From Bacteroidales bacterium H5 (GTDB taxonomy: Bacteria > Bacteroidota > Bacteroidia > Bacteroidales > Muribaculaceae): a DNA stretch of 64,000 nucleotides. The stretch covers positions 8,495 through 72,494 of the forward strand of contig DAAQ01000033.1 of assembly GCA_001701225.1 (NCBI GenBank), written 5' to 3'. Below are positions 1-8,993 of this stretch, piece after piece. Both the position numbers and the translations under genes were made by a program. The notes under the pieces were generated by a model that searched no databases, was not told where the DNA came from, and was given only the letters and a program-made list of their open reading frames with translations. Every line of letters starts with the position of its first letter. Position 1 is the stretch's first letter.

Positions 1-1026
1 GGAGGCGTGATTGTCTTCCTGCCCAATATCCTCATCCTGTATCTCTGCATATCGTTCATGGAGGACTCGGGATATATGGCACGTGCCGCCTTCATCATGG
101 ACAAGCTGATGCACAGGCTCGGGCTTCACGGCAAGTCGTTCATCCCTCTGGTAATGGGCTTCGGCTGCACGGTGCCCTCCATAATGGCGTCACGCTCGAT
201 CGAGAGCCGTTCGAGCCGCATCATCACCATCCTCATCAATCCGTTCATAAGCTGCTCGGCCCGAATACCCATCTATGTGCTACTGATAGGCACATTCTTC
301 CCTGCCCACTCCACCCTTGTCTTCCTGGGTGTGTATGTCTTCGGCATACTCGTCGCGGCACTTACCGCCCGTCTGCTCAGAAGGTTCTGGTTCGGTAAGG
401 ATGAGACACCCTTCGTGATGGAGCTCCCCCCCTATCGTGTACCGACCCTCAAGACCACACTGCGCCACATGTGGGGTAAAGGCGAGCAATACCTGCACAA
501 GATGGGCGGAATCATACTTGTGGCCAGCATCATCGTCTGGGCACTCGATTATTTCCCGCGACACGATGACAACGATACAGCAGAGGTCGCCGCCATGGAG
601 GACTCGCGCATCGACCCCTCGCGCGACAGCTACCTCAAGATGATCGGCAAGGCTGTAAATCCCGTGATGGAACCGATAGGGTTCCACTGGCGCGCCACCG
701 TCGCTGCCATCGCGGGTGTACCGGCCAAGGAGATTGTCGTGTCTACACTCGGAGTCCTCTACACCGGCGATGAGGAAGCATCCGACCAGACCCTCGGCGA
801 ACGTCTTCGCGAGCCCAATCCCGCCACTGGACGCCCCGATTTCACGGCGGCCGGCGCGCTGGCTTTCATGGTCTTCGTGCTGCTCTACTGCCCCTGCATC
901 GCCACGGTCACCGCCATAGTCAAGGAGACGGGCAATCCCCGCTACGGACTCTTCTCAATACTTTACAACACGGGCGTGGCATGGCTCCTTGCATTCCTCG
1001 TCTACCGTATCGCACTGCTTTTCTGA
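1..1026 (+). CDS. feoB: Ferrous iron transporter FeoB, C-terminal part (5' end outside window)
   Basis: Membrane part of the GTP-driven Fe(II) importer of the inner membrane. The reading frame is open from base 1, so the N-terminal G domain and the first membrane segments lie upstream of the window; about 341 residues remain of a protein usually 700-830 long. Visible FeoB gate features are GYMARAAF near the start, GFGCTVPS with its conserved Cys, SARIPIY, then AGVPAKEIVVSTLG and YCPCIAT near the end. Several hydrophobic segments alternate with a charged loop around residue 200. It ends just before a strong GC-rich hairpin and faces the convergent gene at 1114. The family assignment is firm; the start is not visible. 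Confidence 0.95.
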   Translation, partial: GGVIVFLPNILILYLCISFMEDSGYMARAAFIMDKLMHRLGLHGKSFIPLVMGFGCTVPSIMASRSIESRSSRIITILINPFISCSARIPIYVLLIGTFFPAHSTLVFLGVYVFGILVAALTARLLRRFWFGKDETPFVMELPPYRVPTLKTTLRHMWGKGEQYLHKMGGIILVASIIVWALDYFPRHDDNDTAEVAAMEDSRIDPSRDSYLKMIGKAVNPVMEPIGFHWRATVAAIAGVPAKEIVVSTLGVLYTGDEEASDQTLGERLREPNPATGRPDFTAAGALAFMVFVLLYCPCIATVTAIVKETGNPRYGLFSILYNTGVAWLLAFLVYRIALLF

Positions 1027-1047
1027 CGACATCGCCCAATAAGCATA

Positions 1048-1082
1048 ACAGACGCCCGCGGCAATAATGCCGCGGGCGTCTG
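1048..1082. terminator. Hairpin terminator between convergent genes
   Basis: A near-perfect GC-rich stem (CAGACGCCCGCGGCA paired with TGCCGCGGGCGTCTG, four-base loop ATAA) lies between the end of feoB and the end of the minus-strand gene at 1114. The plus-strand side is followed by CCCTCTTT, a weak T-tract. It probably stops transcription from both sides. Confidence 0.75.
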
Positions 1083-1113
1083 CCCTCTTTAGGTATGAAT
1101 GAAGCGTGAGGAT

Positions 1114-3351
1114 CTATTTCTTTTTCTCGAGAAGGAGGGTGAGGGTGTTGAACCTCGCGGCAGCATCAACCAGCTCCAGGACACTGTTCCACTCAGAAGC
1201 CGGGAGGCGTATCTCCGAAAACTCTCGTGTCACTGCCAGCTCTACACAATCACCGTTCACGACAGCTTTCGAGCTGAAACTTCCGGCCTTGTTGGATATT
1301 TCGGTGTTGAGTTTGGCGAGAGAGGAGGCTGACGGTGCATAACCTGCCGGAATCTTCACGTAGACTTTTGCAATCTTCTCCTGCGGATAGGTCATCACCA
1401 CATCATCACCGGGCAGTCTTGTGCGCTGCGACGGTAATACCTCGGGCTGCTCTCCTATCAGATTGCCTATGCTCACCATCAGGTTACGCCCTGCTTTCTT
1501 AACGAGGCCGTCCATCACATATTCGGCCTCATACGATATTGCCGCCGAGTCGGGTGTCACGCCTATGCCGGACGCAAGTATCTCATAGCCCTTGAACTCG
1601 CGAGGCTCCGAGCCATGATAATCCTTGACAGCCTCACGTATCTGTTCGAGCTGTTCCTTGGCCTCATCCGAATTGCGCTCCATCCGCTGCTCGCGGTCTT
1701 TCGATTTCTCCTTGCGCAGCATCTGAGGGTCTGCCACCACCCCGTCGCGGTTAAGATATGCCAGATAACCGTTGAGCAGATTGTCGGATGTGAGCAGGGG
1801 GCCCACATTGTTCTTAGACGCCCCGTATGCGTCTATCCGGCGGGTAATGTCAAGCGCCGTGCCGTCTATGACAGCGTTGACAGTGGTGACATATCTGTTG
1901 TCGTGCGCCGTGGCGAGGGGTATCTCCAGCCTGCGGTTCTCGGCAAGACGCTCCTTTTTGGAGAGCTTGCCGTTGTATGTCAGCAGTCCGCACTGCCCCT
2001 GATGCGCGGTCATCACCTCAGACGAGGTGTTGTACCCACGGAACGCGCTCGAATAATACTGTTTCGTGTCAGGGAGATAGACAAAGAAATACAGGTCCTT
2101 ATAGTCGGTGATGCTGTCGAGTGGCCCATCCTTGCGTGGGGCAATTACACCTTTCCTGAAATCCTTTATGTCGGTCTGCTCGAGTGCCGCAGCAAACTCG
2201 TTGACAAAATCGCCCGGATAGTATTTGTATTTGCCTGTCATATAGCTGAACACAAGCAGGTTGTAGATATAGTCTGCCGTACGGGCCTTGGACCACTCCC
2301 CCTTCTTGAATTTTTCCTTCACGGTCTTCATCGGATTGCCCTTGACGCTGCCGAGCTGCTGTTTGACGGCATACGCCATGTTGACGCTGTTGTCAAGCGC
2401 GTTAATCCTGTCCTTGACCACCGTCTCTATGGCATCGGGATTCGCCTGTATGCCATCCTTGCGGGCAAACTGAGGCGTGTACTCGTCAAATCGGCGGTTA
2501 TATATCAGCATCTCGATTCGGGGCGACTGCATGGCGGAGCTATAGAGCATCTGTGGCTCGGCATCGAGAGGAGCCGGGATAGCGGCTGTAAGGATATAAT
2601 CCTTGTCGGGCCCCTGCGTCACGGTCAGTTCGGGTGCTCCGTGAAGCTGACGGTAGATGGTGGAGAGGTCATCGTCAATCTTGCAACCGATGGTGTATGA
2701 CAGCACCGGGTAATCCTGCCTCAAAGCTATATCTATCGTCTCGGGCTGGATATTCTTGAGAGCCGTATGGGTGAAAAGGAAGATGTCGAGCTTATCGCCC
2801 ACCTCGAGCCCGGGAACGGCCAATTTCTGCCGGTCGGCCTTATCATCGTTCTTCTGCTGTGAGAGGATGACGAAATCGTCTGTAGGAATCTCGACAATCC
2901 GGCCGTCAGGCTTGATTATGCGCACACCCAGCACATATTTGCGCTCGTCTTTCTCCTGAAAGAACCAGTCGCTGTAACCCGATTTCACCGGCATGTCATA
3001 TTCCGAGAACTCCTCGAGGGCAGTCTTGTCGTTTATGAGTATAAGGGTGCGCAGATAGTCGTCCATATTTATCAGCGCGACACGCTTGATGGGAATGAGC
3101 GATGCATTGCGGTCGAACCCGACGCCGGTTTTCTTCTTTGCAAAAATGTCCTTGTGTGCAGCAAGGATTATGGCAGACTCATTGCGGAATCTGTCAGGCA
3201 CCTCAGGAGGATTGATGAACTGAGGGAGGGAGTCGGCCCACACCTCGGCACGCACGCGGGCCGCATACTCCTTATAATCGGAGGTTTTGTCGGCCATGAC
3301 CTGCGGGATACCTGCGACGAACAGGAGCAGGGCGAAGAGGATTTTTCTCAT
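1114..3351 (-). CDS. Exported DUF3857-type protein, probably non-catalytic transglutaminase-like
   Basis: A 745-residue protein with a cleavable signal peptide (residues 1-20, ending VMA) and an N-terminal region resembling the DUF3857 beta domain that precedes transglutaminase-like cores in Bacteroidetes. Its predicted site is the periplasm or cell envelope. In the middle region I cannot find the usual GDC(K)..H..D triad; the nearest Cys context is HQGQCGLL around residue 455. Catalysis by this protein is therefore doubtful. It starts 13 nt after the stop of the upstream DUF3857 gene (3365-5245), which has an intact triad, so the two form an operon. The substrate is unknown. The architecture call is moderately sure; no biochemical role is claimed. 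Confidence 0.7.
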   Translation of the reverse strand: MRKILFALLLFVAGIPQVMADKTSDYKEYAARVRAEVWADSLPQFINPPEVPDRFRNESAIILAAHKDIFAKKKTGVGFDRNASLIPIKRVALINMDDYLRTLILINDKTALEEFSEYDMPVKSGYSDWFFQEKDERKYVLGVRIIKPDGRIVEIPTDDFVILSQQKNDDKADRQKLAVPGLEVGDKLDIFLFTHTALKNIQPETIDIALRQDYPVLSYTIGCKIDDDLSTIYRQLHGAPELTVTQGPDKDYILTAAIPAPLDAEPQMLYSSAMQSPRIEMLIYNRRFDEYTPQFARKDGIQANPDAIETVVKDRINALDNSVNMAYAVKQQLGSVKGNPMKTVKEKFKKGEWSKARTADYIYNLLVFSYMTGKYKYYPGDFVNEFAAALEQTDIKDFRKGVIAPRKDGPLDSITDYKDLYFFVYLPDTKQYYSSAFRGYNTSSEVMTAHQGQCGLLTYNGKLSKKERLAENRRLEIPLATAHDNRYVTTVNAVIDGTALDITRRIDAYGASKNNVGPLLTSDNLLNGYLAYLNRDGVVADPQMLRKEKSKDREQRMERNSDEAKEQLEQIREAVKDYHGSEPREFKGYEILASGIGVTPDSAAISYEAEYVMDGLVKKAGRNLMVSIGNLIGEQPEVLPSQRTRLPGDDVVMTYPQEKIAKVYVKIPAGYAPSASSLAKLNTEISNKAGSFSSKAVVNGDCVELAVTREFSEIRLPASEWNSVLELVDAAARFNTLTLLLEKKK

Positions 3352-3364
3352 GGTATAATCGGTT

Positions 3365-5245
3365 TTATTTTACTGTCGTTATCTCAATCTGGTTGCCGCA
3401 CGCATTGTCCCACGCCGAGATGGTGCCGTTCCACAATCCGAGGTCATCAACACTCAGAAAGGGGTCGGTTATCTCGACCGATTTCTCCATCACCACCGTA
3501 TCTCTCGCGGGCATAGTGAAAGTGCATGAAAACCGGGCATGCGGCGTTGTTGCCGAAAAGTTCTCGGGGATATGGGTAATCGCACACCCCTGCGGGACAG
3601 TGAGCTGCGCACGGCGCACGATGCGTCCGCGTGTCGGAAATCTGTATGGCGCACGACGGTCATGGTCGGCTATGCGCCCGAGCGGGAGACCGTTGCGCGA
3701 GTCAAGGTTGACATATATCGCGTCGCCTGCATCTGTCACGGCCTCACTGTTTGAAATCGGTGCCGCAATCACAGCCATGCCATCCTGATTATCATATTCG
3801 ACACTGACATCTTCCTGTGGAATACTGCTGCGTCGCAGGGGCACAAGGTCTACGGCCATATTCTCGACCTCATATTTCTCACCCTTATCCTTATATCGCG
3901 TAAGATAAAGTTCCTTGAAATCTCCGCCCAGGACTCTTGTCACAGCACCCTGCAACTCACCCTCTCCGGGAATCAGGGTATAGCTGTAACATACGGAATC
4001 GAGAGCAGTCTCGGAAGGCGCCAGCACAGGCACATCGACAAGACGGCACGCACCGTCGCCGAACGGGAGCAATATCGCATCCTTACCCTGAATTCCCGAC
4101 GGAATATGTCCGACAGGTATATATTTGTTCGTAGCGTCGAGCCATAATGTATCACTACCCTCCACAGCCATACACACGCTGTGGTCTGTAGCCGCGACAG
4201 AGGGGTTGGAGGTTATGCTGAAAGGGATGTCGTCAGTTCCGATGACAGCAGCCTGGGCCTCTATTCCTTCATGGCGCAGCAGGGTGGCCAGCAGAAGAGC
4301 CATACCCTTGCAGTCGCCATAGCGCTTGCGCAACACCTCGGCGGGACGGTCGGGACGATGGCCGCTCTCACCCTCCTCGTAGGCTATATAGCGTATGTTC
4401 CGCTGAACCCAAGCGTATATCCGGGCAATCCGCTCGCGCGCAGTCATGGATTTGCCATCTGTTCCATAGACCTCCTCGGCAAGAAAACGCGCTGCATCGG
4501 GAATATCCGTGTCAACCCGCGTCATATCCCTGTGCCATGCTGACAGGTCATCGACCGAGCCGAACCACCCCTTGACCAAAAGAACGGGCTGATAGAGCAG
4601 AGGATTGGGGCTCCCCTTCTCTTCCTCCTGCCTGCTTGTCCCCTCGAGACCGTCGAGAGTATAGATATATGTGCGTGTGCCGTCGGAAGCATCCTCAATC
4701 CTTCTGCTTATGGGAGAACCCTCTGCCGGAATAAAGTTTAGCTCTTCGATAGTGACTCGCGAGAACTCGGCAGGGATTATGACACGCAGTTCCTTATGAC
4801 GAATCGGATAAGTATCGGCCAGATAGATGCGCCCGAAAAAGGCAGGGTCTGTCAGGGTTCGTTCGAACTGAACCTTAGCTTTCTTGCCAGGCCCTTCGAG
4901 GCGCATGTCGAAATAGCACACGCGGTTGTCGTCGTGAAACACGTTATATGATGTGGCGTTCTCATGGCGTGCCTTCCCTTTGCCCGAGGCCTTGTCGAGC
5001 TTCATTCGGTCATTATAGGTCACGAACGGCTGTATGTTCTCGGCATAGCGTGTCGCCTCGTAGACGTGCGATATTGTGTTCCTGACCACCGGGGAGCCGT
5101 CGCCGGAAATCGTCAGATGCCATGTCTCGGTGCCATCTGTCAGGTACACATTGTCGTCGGGGTGTGCCGCCGCAGTCAAGTGCGCCGCCAAACAGCAGAC
5201 CACTGTCAATATGCCTATGTAATATGATTTTGCCATGTCGTTCAT
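3365..5245 (-). CDS. Exported DUF3857 and transglutaminase-core protein
   Basis: A predicted periplasmic protein of about 626 residues with a signal peptide (hydrophobic run YIGILTVVCCLAAHLTAAA). DUF3857 occupies roughly the first 250 residues. A transglutaminase-like core follows with the triad visible as YGDCKGMA (Cys), TDHSVCM (His) and LWLDATN (Asp), and a C-terminal beta-rich domain ends the protein. The core family includes protein cross-linkers and cysteine proteases; the substrate here is unknown. The frame is open further up to 5350, but a -7 promoter box at 5301-5308 and a terminator at 5321-5354 lie in that extension. The start is therefore ATG at 5245, or ATG at 5236 (MAKSYY). It is the first gene of a two-gene operon. 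Confidence 0.8.
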   Translation of the reverse strand: MNDMAKSYYIGILTVVCCLAAHLTAAAHPDDNVYLTDGTETWHLTISGDGSPVVRNTISHVYEATRYAENIQPFVTYNDRMKLDKASGKGKARHENATSYNVFHDDNRVCYFDMRLEGPGKKAKVQFERTLTDPAFFGRIYLADTYPIRHKELRVIIPAEFSRVTIEELNFIPAEGSPISRRIEDASDGTRTYIYTLDGLEGTSRQEEEKGSPNPLLYQPVLLVKGWFGSVDDLSAWHRDMTRVDTDIPDAARFLAEEVYGTDGKSMTARERIARIYAWVQRNIRYIAYEEGESGHRPDRPAEVLRKRYGDCKGMALLLATLLRHEGIEAQAAVIGTDDIPFSITSNPSVAATDHSVCMAVEGSDTLWLDATNKYIPVGHIPSGIQGKDAILLPFGDGACRLVDVPVLAPSETALDSVCYSYTLIPGEGELQGAVTRVLGGDFKELYLTRYKDKGEKYEVENMAVDLVPLRRSSIPQEDVSVEYDNQDGMAVIAAPISNSEAVTDAGDAIYVNLDSRNGLPLGRIADHDRRAPYRFPTRGRIVRRAQLTVPQGCAITHIPENFSATTPHARFSCTFTMPARDTVVMEKSVEITDPFLSVDDLGLWNGTISAWDNACGNQIEITTVK

Positions 5246-5300
5246 GCCGGAGTGTAGTGGGAACTTGGTAATTGACTGAAGGTCGGTAAATCTATGATTG

Positions 5301-5308
5301 CAAATGTA
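5301..5308 (-). promoter_or_regulatory. Bacteroidetes -7 box (TACATTTG) for the DUF3857 operon
   Basis: TACATTTG on the minus strand matches TAnnTTTG and lies about 55 nt before the ATG at 5245. It falls just downstream of the preceding terminator, as expected for a new transcription unit. Confidence 0.6.
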
Positions 5309-5320
5309 GGGATAATAAAA

Positions 5321-5354
5321 ATCAATGGATGTGACAAATGTCACATCCATTGAT
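5321..5354 (-). terminator. Perfect 16-bp hairpin terminator after GH43
   Basis: ATCAATGGATGTGACA and its exact reverse complement are separated by AA. On the minus strand the stem is followed by TTTTTATTA, an intrinsic terminator ending the cluster whose last gene is GH43 (5403-7001). The plus-strand side also has an A-rich flank only. Confidence 0.85.
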
Positions 5355-5402
5355 AAAAATTCGTTAAATACAGCCCAAGATAGTTAATATATGTTTATCC
5401 AG

Positions 5403-7001
5403 CTATTCGCATACAAACTGAAGATGTGTGATCGAACAGATGGAAACCCCGCCCCTTGGCGAGGAGAATGCAAGATAGAGCGGATGTTTGCCGGACAGCT
5501 CAGAGACTTCATCAAGAGGTATCTCGATTCTCACAGGCGCGGATGACGGCTGGTCCCCGAGCCTATATCGTCCCGCCGGGATAGGATTCCCTTTCCACGG
5601 CGCGGAGGTATAGACCTCGATTGTTCCCGGCACATCCTCGGGAATCAAATCAATGAGGAGTCTGATATTCTTCCGGCCATAAAGACGGCCGAAATCGAAA
5701 TACTTGTATCCGAGCACTGAACCGTCCGTATTATTGACAACCCTGTTGCAGTTGACTTTATCGCCATATGGATCTGAAATATTGTAGTCATCACAATATG
5801 ACGGTTCAAAATATGGGCCTGAATAGTTCACAACAGGATATTTCTGTCTTGCAGGTATCGGTCCCGTGAAATGCGATGCTATGGCAGCCGGATACCTGCG
5901 CAACGGGTCAAGGCCTCCGGTCTCGAAGCCCTCGGAGGTGTACTCGGCCTCGGTTATCGTCACTTTTCCGCCCGGGCCCGGTGTCACCTCGACCTCAACG
6001 GGTGCCACCATTGCCTGACGCGCATATTCGTTAACCCCGGTCTGACGGTGGTAGAACACCCACCAGCGGCCATTGACATTGAGGAGACTGCCGTGAGTGT
6101 TGCCGTTTGGGGTAGCGGTCACGATTGGATTTCCGTAGGCATCCGTATCACGCCCACGGGCATCTATTATGGTACCGCCATAGGTGAACGGCCCGAGGGG
6201 ACTGTCGCCGTAGGCATACGCGAGTGTATAGTTGGTAGAAGGAAGCCCCCACTCTCCGTCAGCCGATACACGACTGTAGATAAATACATATTTGTCGCCA
6301 ATCTTGCGCATGGACGATGCCTCGTAGAATCGTCCGTCGCCACCCTCCTTGAATCCTGTCACAATGTCTTTGACAAGTTCTGTTCCCGGCAATGGGGTCG
6401 ACATCGTCTTCGGGTCAAGCTCGCAGGCATAGGAGTTGCCGAATCCCCAGTATGCATATACCCGACCGTCGTCATCCACGGAAACAGCAGGGTCAAAGCC
6501 AAGAATCCCGGTGGTGGCCTGCGGATTATCCGCAGACCAGTTGATGACCTCGAACGGGCCATCGGGTCTGTCGGATTTCGCCACCATCCCCATGCGCCCC
6601 GATTCCTGATTGTTTGGATATAGGTAATAAGTCTTCTTGCCGTCAGGACCCGTGATCTCAGTCACGTCTGGGGCATACAGGACATCTCCACGTCCGTCTG
6701 AATGCAGGGGATTGCCCTCGGCATCAAGGCGGCTCTCGAATATCACGCCGTCATATCGCCAGCAGTCAAGAGAGTCTGCCGGGGCCGACCATACCACCTG
6801 GTCAGTGCCGCAATACTGCGTCCTGAGCATGTCGTGTGAGCCGTAGACATATACCCTCTTGGTCCCCGGACGGTCGGGATCGTCAAAAAGATATGGCTCG
6901 CCGTCGGGAATATGTTCCCACAGGGGGAGATAGGGATTCGCTGCCGAGACAGGCAATATGGCCGTCAGCGCCAGAATGTAATGGAGAGGCAGTCTCTTCA
7001 T
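5403..7001 (-). CDS. Secreted glycoside hydrolase family 43 protein
   Basis: A predicted exported glycosidase of 532 residues that probably acts on arabinose-, xylose- or galactose-containing glycans. A signal peptide ends near SAANP. The N-terminal half looks like the five-bladed GH43 propeller: LYAPDVTE, GFDPAVSVDDDG and YEASSMRK fit the segments that carry the catalytic base, the pKa-modulating Asp and the acid Glu. The C-terminal 150 residues are beta-rich and may be a carbohydrate-binding module. The ATG at 7001 was chosen because it starts the signal peptide and lies 10 nt after the pdxB stop; an upstream extension in frame overlaps pdxB. No SusC/SusD pair is nearby, so this is not a typical polysaccharide utilisation locus. 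The exact substrate cannot be read. Confidence 0.85.
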   Translation of the reverse strand: MKRLPLHYILALTAILPVSAANPYLPLWEHIPDGEPYLFDDPDRPGTKRVYVYGSHDMLRTQYCGTDQVVWSAPADSLDCWRYDGVIFESRLDAEGNPLHSDGRGDVLYAPDVTEITGPDGKKTYYLYPNNQESGRMGMVAKSDRPDGPFEVINWSADNPQATTGILGFDPAVSVDDDGRVYAYWGFGNSYACELDPKTMSTPLPGTELVKDIVTGFKEGGDGRFYEASSMRKIGDKYVFIYSRVSADGEWGLPSTNYTLAYAYGDSPLGPFTYGGTIIDARGRDTDAYGNPIVTATPNGNTHGSLLNVNGRWWVFYHRQTGVNEYARQAMVAPVEVEVTPGPGGKVTITEAEYTSEGFETGGLDPLRRYPAAIASHFTGPIPARQKYPVVNYSGPYFEPSYCDDYNISDPYGDKVNCNRVVNNTDGSVLGYKYFDFGRLYGRKNIRLLIDLIPEDVPGTIEVYTSAPWKGNPIPAGRYRLGDQPSSAPVRIEIPLDEVSELSGKHPLYLAFSSPRGGVSICSITHLQFVCE

Positions 7002-7011
7002 GCAGTAGGGT

Positions 7012-8004
7012 CTATTGTCCCGGCTCGGGGCGCAGGTCATAATGGTTACGCTGGCTCTCGAATGTGCCCGGATCGGATTTGAGTCTGCGGGTATCCGCAA
7101 ATATATCGTAAGTTATGTCCGAGGGAGCCACCTTCTCAGGCACCGGCCGGGGCATCGGAGCATCAGCTATAAGACGTTCCGGCAGCCCGAGATACTCCGA
7201 AAGTGCATCCAGCACCATCTGGGTCGCCCTTACCTTCCCCTCGCGCGAATATCCCGCGATATGCGGAGTGGCAAAAAGAGCGGCATCAAGAAGTTCCGGG
7301 CTTATATGCGGCTCACCCTCCCAGCAGTCGATGCCGAGAGCCGATATACGTCCCTCCTCAAATCCCCTGAGCAGAGCCGCCGTATCGGCTACCGGCCCGC
7401 GGGCGGAATTGAGCACGAGTGGACGCCGCCGCAAGGTGTTTATGAATCCGTCGCCAATAAGATGGTATGTGGGACAGTCGCCCGAACGTGTCAACGGCGT
7501 ATGGACAGTGATAATATCGGCCTGCGCAGCTATCTCGTCGAGGGTTGAGAACCTATATCTGCCAGGGTCTGCCGCCTGAAGAGGAGGGTCATTCACCAGC
7601 ACCTTCATGCCGATGGAAAGGGCCCAGCGTATCAGCAGGGATCCGACATTTCCGGCCCCGAAGACGCCTAATGTGCGCCCTTCATATCCCCCGGTCTCCC
7701 TGACCGCGGAGAGCACCCATTGACCTACCGCCGGAGCGTTGCATCCCGGGGCGTTTGCGACCGTGATACCGGCACGACGGCAATAGTCAAGGTCGATATG
7801 GTCTGTGCCTATGGTTGCCGTACCTATAAAACGGCATTTGCTTCCATCAAGCAGTGAGGCATCGCACCGTGTACGTGTACGGGTTATCACAATGTCGGCA
7901 TCATGCACGCCCTCGCGTGTCAGATTGTGTGTGAGCACCGCTCCCGGTAGGGAGGAAAGCGGTTTGATTATGAAAGGGATGTTAGGGTCTATAGCTATCT
8001 TCAT
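7012..8004 (-). CDS. pdxB: Erythronate-4-phosphate dehydrogenase
   Basis: A cytoplasmic NAD-dependent 2-hydroxyacid dehydrogenase that makes 2-oxo-3-hydroxy-4-phosphobutanoate in the DXP-independent branch of pyridoxal phosphate synthesis. The 330 residues show the Rossmann motif GVFGAGNVGS near residue 117, the catalytic Arg in NSARGPVAD, the acidic residue in DCWEGEP and the catalytic His in TPHIAGYS. The phrase GTATIGTDHID is typical of PdxB rather than of SerA. Its start overlaps the stop of the upstream membrane-protein gene by 4 nt, and its stop is 10 nt from the GH43 start, so these are co-transcribed. Confidence 0.93.
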   Translation of the reverse strand: MKIAIDPNIPFIIKPLSSLPGAVLTHNLTREGVHDADIVITRTRTRCDASLLDGSKCRFIGTATIGTDHIDLDYCRRAGITVANAPGCNAPAVGQWVLSAVRETGGYEGRTLGVFGAGNVGSLLIRWALSIGMKVLVNDPPLQAADPGRYRFSTLDEIAAQADIITVHTPLTRSGDCPTYHLIGDGFINTLRRRPLVLNSARGPVADTAALLRGFEEGRISALGIDCWEGEPHISPELLDAALFATPHIAGYSREGKVRATQMVLDALSEYLGLPERLIADAPMPRPVPEKVAPSDITYDIFADTRRLKSDPGTFESQRNHYDLRPEPGQ

Positions 8005-8993
8005 AAGTATGACATCTGCCAGACATACAATCCGGCATAAAGAAAGAGGATGGAAAGAATTAGTATATATCCGCGACGTGGTGCCGCGAACCGGAAGAAA
8101 AGTCCTACCTGAAATGCCACGGATGCGTTGAGCAGAGTGACATAGAAATCCAGGTGTGTGAAATTGACCACCGCGAATATGCCCGTGGCGATGGCAACGA
8201 GAGAAAGGAGTCCGTTATAGGCGCGGGCGCGGGCATTGAAACCGAGAATCCTGAACAGATTGAGGAGGCCCAGGATACAGCCGAGCACAAGCGTCACTCC
8301 GACAGTCACCACAAACGGAAGCCCTCCGGGCAGCGACAGGAGCATCGAAGGGGGCGTCCAGAATATGTGGGGCATCTCCGGCCAGGGGGCAAGTCCGAGT
8401 CCGTAGACAATCCACGGAGGGGTGACAAGGCCAAGAAGCATAGCAAGAAGTTTCTTGGGCCTGAAAAGCTTCATCTGTCCCAGCCCTAAGATGAACACGG
8501 GGACATAGAACAGGAAAGCATAGTCGACAAGCGCACCTGCAGACAGCAGTGTGAATGTAAGGAATATGCGCCGTGAGCTCACGCGTACGGCATATATGCT
8601 GAACATCAGCCATACACACGCCATGACAACAAGGGCAAGCAGCGAAGAACCACTGAGGGCACAGGCCACACCGGGAGTCGCACACGTGGCGAACATGAAG
8701 AACGCCACGAAGAATATCGACATGGTGCGCAACAGGTTGAACTGCCTGTTGAGGGTTATCATCAATGCCGCGACAGCCACGAGAACCGCGATATTCGCCA
8801 CGAATGACATTTCGGGCATCGCGTGTAACCATGACGACGGCGACGGCAGCGCCACAGTGTTGCCCGCAGGCCATAGAGGGGCAAGCCCGGAGACCAATGC
8901 GCTCCAGGCCATCCATACACCCGCGAGGGAAATGATCATAGCCACCCCTCGCGAGCGCAGGATATTAGTGAGATGTCGTTCGCTCAGTGTCAC
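8001..8993 (-). CDS. Polytopic membrane protein, function unknown
   Basis: A 330-residue protein with around nine to ten hydrophobic segments and short basic loops, such as MKLFRPKKL near residue 175, so an inner-membrane location is likely. I do not recognise a characterised family; similar conserved membrane proteins occur in Bacteroidales. Translation starts at GTG: the sequence GTGA contains both this start and the purD stop (TGA), a coupling overlap. At its 3' end the stop overlaps the pdxB start by 4 nt. The tight coupling suggests co-expression with purD and pdxB but does not show function. Confidence 0.75.
   Translation of the reverse strand: MTLSERHLTNILRSRGVAMIISLAGVWMAWSALVSGLAPLWPAGNTVALPSPSSWLHAMPEMSFVANIAVLVAVAALMITLNRQFNLLRTMSIFFVAFFMFATCATPGVACALSGSSLLALVVMACVWLMFSIYAVRVSSRRIFLTFTLLSAGALVDYAFLFYVPVFILGLGQMKLFRPKKLLAMLLGLVTPPWIVYGLGLAPWPEMPHIFWTPPSMLLSLPGGLPFVVTVGVTLVLGCILGLLNLFRILGFNARARAYNGLLSLVAIATGIFAVVNFTHLDFYVTLLNASVAFQVGLFFRFAAPRRGYILILSILFLYAGLYVWQMSYL

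Noticed and set aside
1615..2700. A 361-codon plus-strand frame inside the DUF3857 gene
   Set aside because: It lies entirely within the real minus-strand gene, has no promoter and a composition typical of a reverse shadow.
5403..7001. A polysaccharide utilisation locus around GH43
   Set aside because: No SusC/SusD pair or sugar regulator is adjacent; the gene sits behind pdxB in a housekeeping cluster.
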